Assembly (NCBI RefSeq): GCF_008370325.1
Contig: NZ_VNIP01000001.1
Location: 372,001-436,000, forward strand
Reading direction: 5' to 3'
Length of the DNA stretch: 64,000 nt
Source: Martinezella tropici
Lineage (GTDB): Bacteria; Pseudomonadota; Alphaproteobacteria; Rhizobiales; Rhizobiaceae
A program made the translations under genes and the position numbers. Numbering within the stretch: position 1 is the first letter of the stretch; every line of letters starts with the position of its first letter. Positions 62,750 through 64,000 of the stretch are shown here, in pieces. The notes below the pieces were generated by a model that ran no database searches, was not told the DNA's origin, and saw nothing but the letters and a program-made list of their open reading frames with translations.

Positions 62750-63835
62750 TCAGATCGGATTGAGCGGATCTTCCTTGACCGGCGGCGGCGCAAGTGTCGA
62801 TTTCCCGTTCTTGCGCGGATCGTCTCCGTACATGCCGCGCTTCTTCTGCTTGGCCTCGTCGACAAGGGACGCAAGCGGAGAGTCCGGTTCCGGATCGGCC
62901 CAGCCGAAGCGGACGAGCCAGGCGCTGAGATCGACGCGGACATAGCGGCACTCGCCCTTGACCATGCCCTTCCAGGCGGGGTCCGGCACATCGCAATCGA
63001 TGGAGCGGCCGCGTAGATACATGCGGAATGCCGTGCGCGCTGCTTGGCCGCAGGGCCAACTGTCGCCGCTGGGGCCTGTGCACATCCGGTCGACGTCGGT
63101 CGGAATGATCCCGCTCAGCTGCACGCTCCTGCCGCCAAGGGTCAATATGCCCGCCTGGTCGGCGAAGGGACGGACAAGCTCGATCGTCGTCGTCTGCCCC
63201 GGCGGCCTGGATGCCGGATCGAGCGAAGTCTGTTGCGACTCGGGCTTGGGTTGAGCCTGCTGCTGCGGCTGTGGGGGAAGGGTCCGGTGTGCTGCTGCCG
63301 CCGCTTCCCTATCGATCTGGTCGGCCGGGATTCGGTTGTCCGGGGCAGGATCGGCTGTGGCCGCCACTGTGGAAGCGGCGGCAGCCTTGTCCGAGGTGGC
63401 GTTTGCTGCCTCCGGTTTCTGAGCGGCGGCGATATCCTTCGCAACGTCGCTGGCCGGCGTTTTCGCGGTATCGTCGGTTGCCGGGGCCGGCGATGCTGCA
63501 GCCGCAATCGCCGGTAATTCCGAACTGCTGTCGGAGGCCGTGACCGGCAGAGTGGTCTTATCGTTTGTGGAGCTGGCCACCTGCACCGCCGGCTGGCTGT
63601 CTGGTTGCGATCTGCTCGACGTCGTATCGTCCTGCTTGGTCATTTCGACGGCTTTTGCGTCGGCCTTGGCAGTATCCGTCGGCGCGGTCGCGGCGGACTT
63701 GTTCTCAGCCGTCGTGGCACCGCCGGCTCGGCCGGGCAGGGCAAAGCCGTGCTCGCCGATTTGGACCGCGACGAGGGTCAACCAGGAACCGACGACAGCG
63801 CCTGTCACGCCAACAAGCCAAATGTTACGACGCAT
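62750..63835 (-). CDS. Membrane-anchored protein with an SNase-like C-terminal domain
   Basis: A 361-residue protein. The N-terminal helix (IWLVGVTGAVVGSWLTLVAV) anchors it, residues 40-215 are Ala/Pro/Thr/Gln-rich low complexity, and residues 220-340 resemble a staphylococcal nuclease fold (VQLSGIIPTDVDRMC, SWPCGQAARTAFRMYL, SWLVRFGWADPE, KRGMYGDDP). The catalytic Arg-Asp-Glu set is only partly visible, so it may not be a nuclease. It could tether a DNA- or RNA-binding domain to the envelope. Confidence 0.72.
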   Translation of the reverse strand: MRRNIWLVGVTGAVVGSWLTLVAVQIGEHGFALPGRAGGATTAENKSAATAPTDTAKADAKAVEMTKQDDTTSSRSQPDSQPAVQVASSTNDKTTLPVTASDSSSELPAIAAAASPAPATDDTAKTPASDVAKDIAAAQKPEAANATSDKAAAASTVAATADPAPDNRIPADQIDREAAAAAHRTLPPQPQQQAQPKPESQQTSLDPASRPPGQTTTIELVRPFADQAGILTLGGRSVQLSGIIPTDVDRMCTGPSGDSWPCGQAARTAFRMYLRGRSIDCDVPDPAWKGMVKGECRYVRVDLSAWLVRFGWADPEPDSPLASLVDEAKQKKRGMYGDDPRKNGKSTLAPPPVKEDPLNPI

Positions 63836-63850
63836 AACGAGAAAACTTTC

Positions 63851-64000
63851 CTATTGGCTGGCCCATATGATCCGGGCGATCCATTCCACCTCCGCAAGAT
63901 CGAAACTGCGGTTGGGGTGCTCAGGGTTCAGCGACAAGAGTTCTATCGACTTCGCGCTCTGCCGCAGCAGGACCTTGGCCATCACTTCACCTTCGCGGGT
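63851..64000 (-). CDS. Peptidase S24-like repressor C-terminus (partial)
   Basis: The last 49 residues before the stop at 63851 (GEVMAKVLLRQSAKSIELLS, then LNPEHPNRSFDLAEVEWIAR) match the S24/LexA-type autoproteolytic domain of XRE-like repressors. The N-terminal HTH would be beyond the right edge. Confidence 0.7.
   Translation of the reverse strand, partial: TREGEVMAKVLLRQSAKSIELLSLNPEHPNRSFDLAEVEWIARIIWASQ

Overview
The window looks like chromosomal DNA of a Rhizobium-type alphaproteobacterium (Rhizobiaceae). The evidence is a GC-rich genome with several hallmarks of the group: the frcR-frcBCAK fructose transport locus, a GcrA cell-cycle regulator, a SAM-II riboswitch before metZ, an alpha-r14-type small RNA with anti-Shine-Dalgarno loops, a double-domain Dcd, a BA14K-family protein, and dispersed intergenic palindromes. 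No insertion sequence, prophage, CRISPR array or conjugation gene was seen. Most of the window is core or conserved accessory chromosome.

Layout. 1-7.8 kb: accessory detoxification and redox genes with local regulators (haloalkane dehalogenase/TetR, MarR/DHA2 exporter, BA14K protein, SDR, PmtA-like methyltransferase/TetR, aldo-keto reductase). 8.1-8.2 kb: small RNA. 8.4-10.9 kb: lipoprotein hydrolase and a proline-racemase-family enzyme beside an SDR gene remnant. 11.1-16.7 kb: fructose-type ABC transporter with its ROK regulator, a sugar mutarotase and a kinase. 16.8-25.0 kb: pyrC, a GGDEF enzyme, an NmrA/DUF1772/TetR cluster, pyrE, frk and pgi. 25.2-28.8 kb: fadD and small proteins. 28.8-34.5 kb: an osmF/yehYXW-type osmoprotectant ABC transporter, then a LysR regulator with two HTH domains. 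34.6-37.6 kb: paired His-rich secreted peptides, an ABM protein, a glycosyltransferase and an unknown secreted protein. 37.7 kb: tRNA-Thr. 37.9-39.1 kb: nitronate monooxygenase and a heptamer repeat. 39.3-49.4 kb: an unknown membrane protein, ppk2 and phoR-pstSCAB-phoU-phoB. 49.5-54.2 kb: gcrA, argD-argF-hslO and apaG. 54.5-58.2 kb: a DnaB/RecA-like ATPase, metZ with its riboswitch, dcd and tRNA-Gly. 58.2-64 kb: LysR/MFS pair, acetyltransferase, periplasmic binding protein, TerB-like protein, SNase-like protein and the end of an S24-type repressor.

How genes work together. FrcBCA imports fructose-type sugars; Frk and Pgi (with kinase FrcK) feed them into central metabolism. PhoR/PhoB sense phosphate through PstSCAB-PhoU. 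A polyphosphate kinase (ppk2) is divergent from phoR, and pstS has a three-unit Pho box. ArgD and ArgF are two arginine-synthesis steps. PyrC and PyrE are two pyrimidine steps, lying about 3.7 kb apart.

The most interesting signals are regulatory: the anti-SD small RNA; matched TetR operators with a probably leaderless tetR; a GANTC cluster upstream of gcrA; a promoter followed at once by a terminator before argD; a palindrome shared by fadD and the nitronate monooxygenase gene; the tandem-HTH LysR; the His-rich peptide pair; and a repeat family with 13-bp terminal inverted repeats. I saw no clear multi-gene system that is wholly unknown. All function calls come from reading motifs, without database searches.
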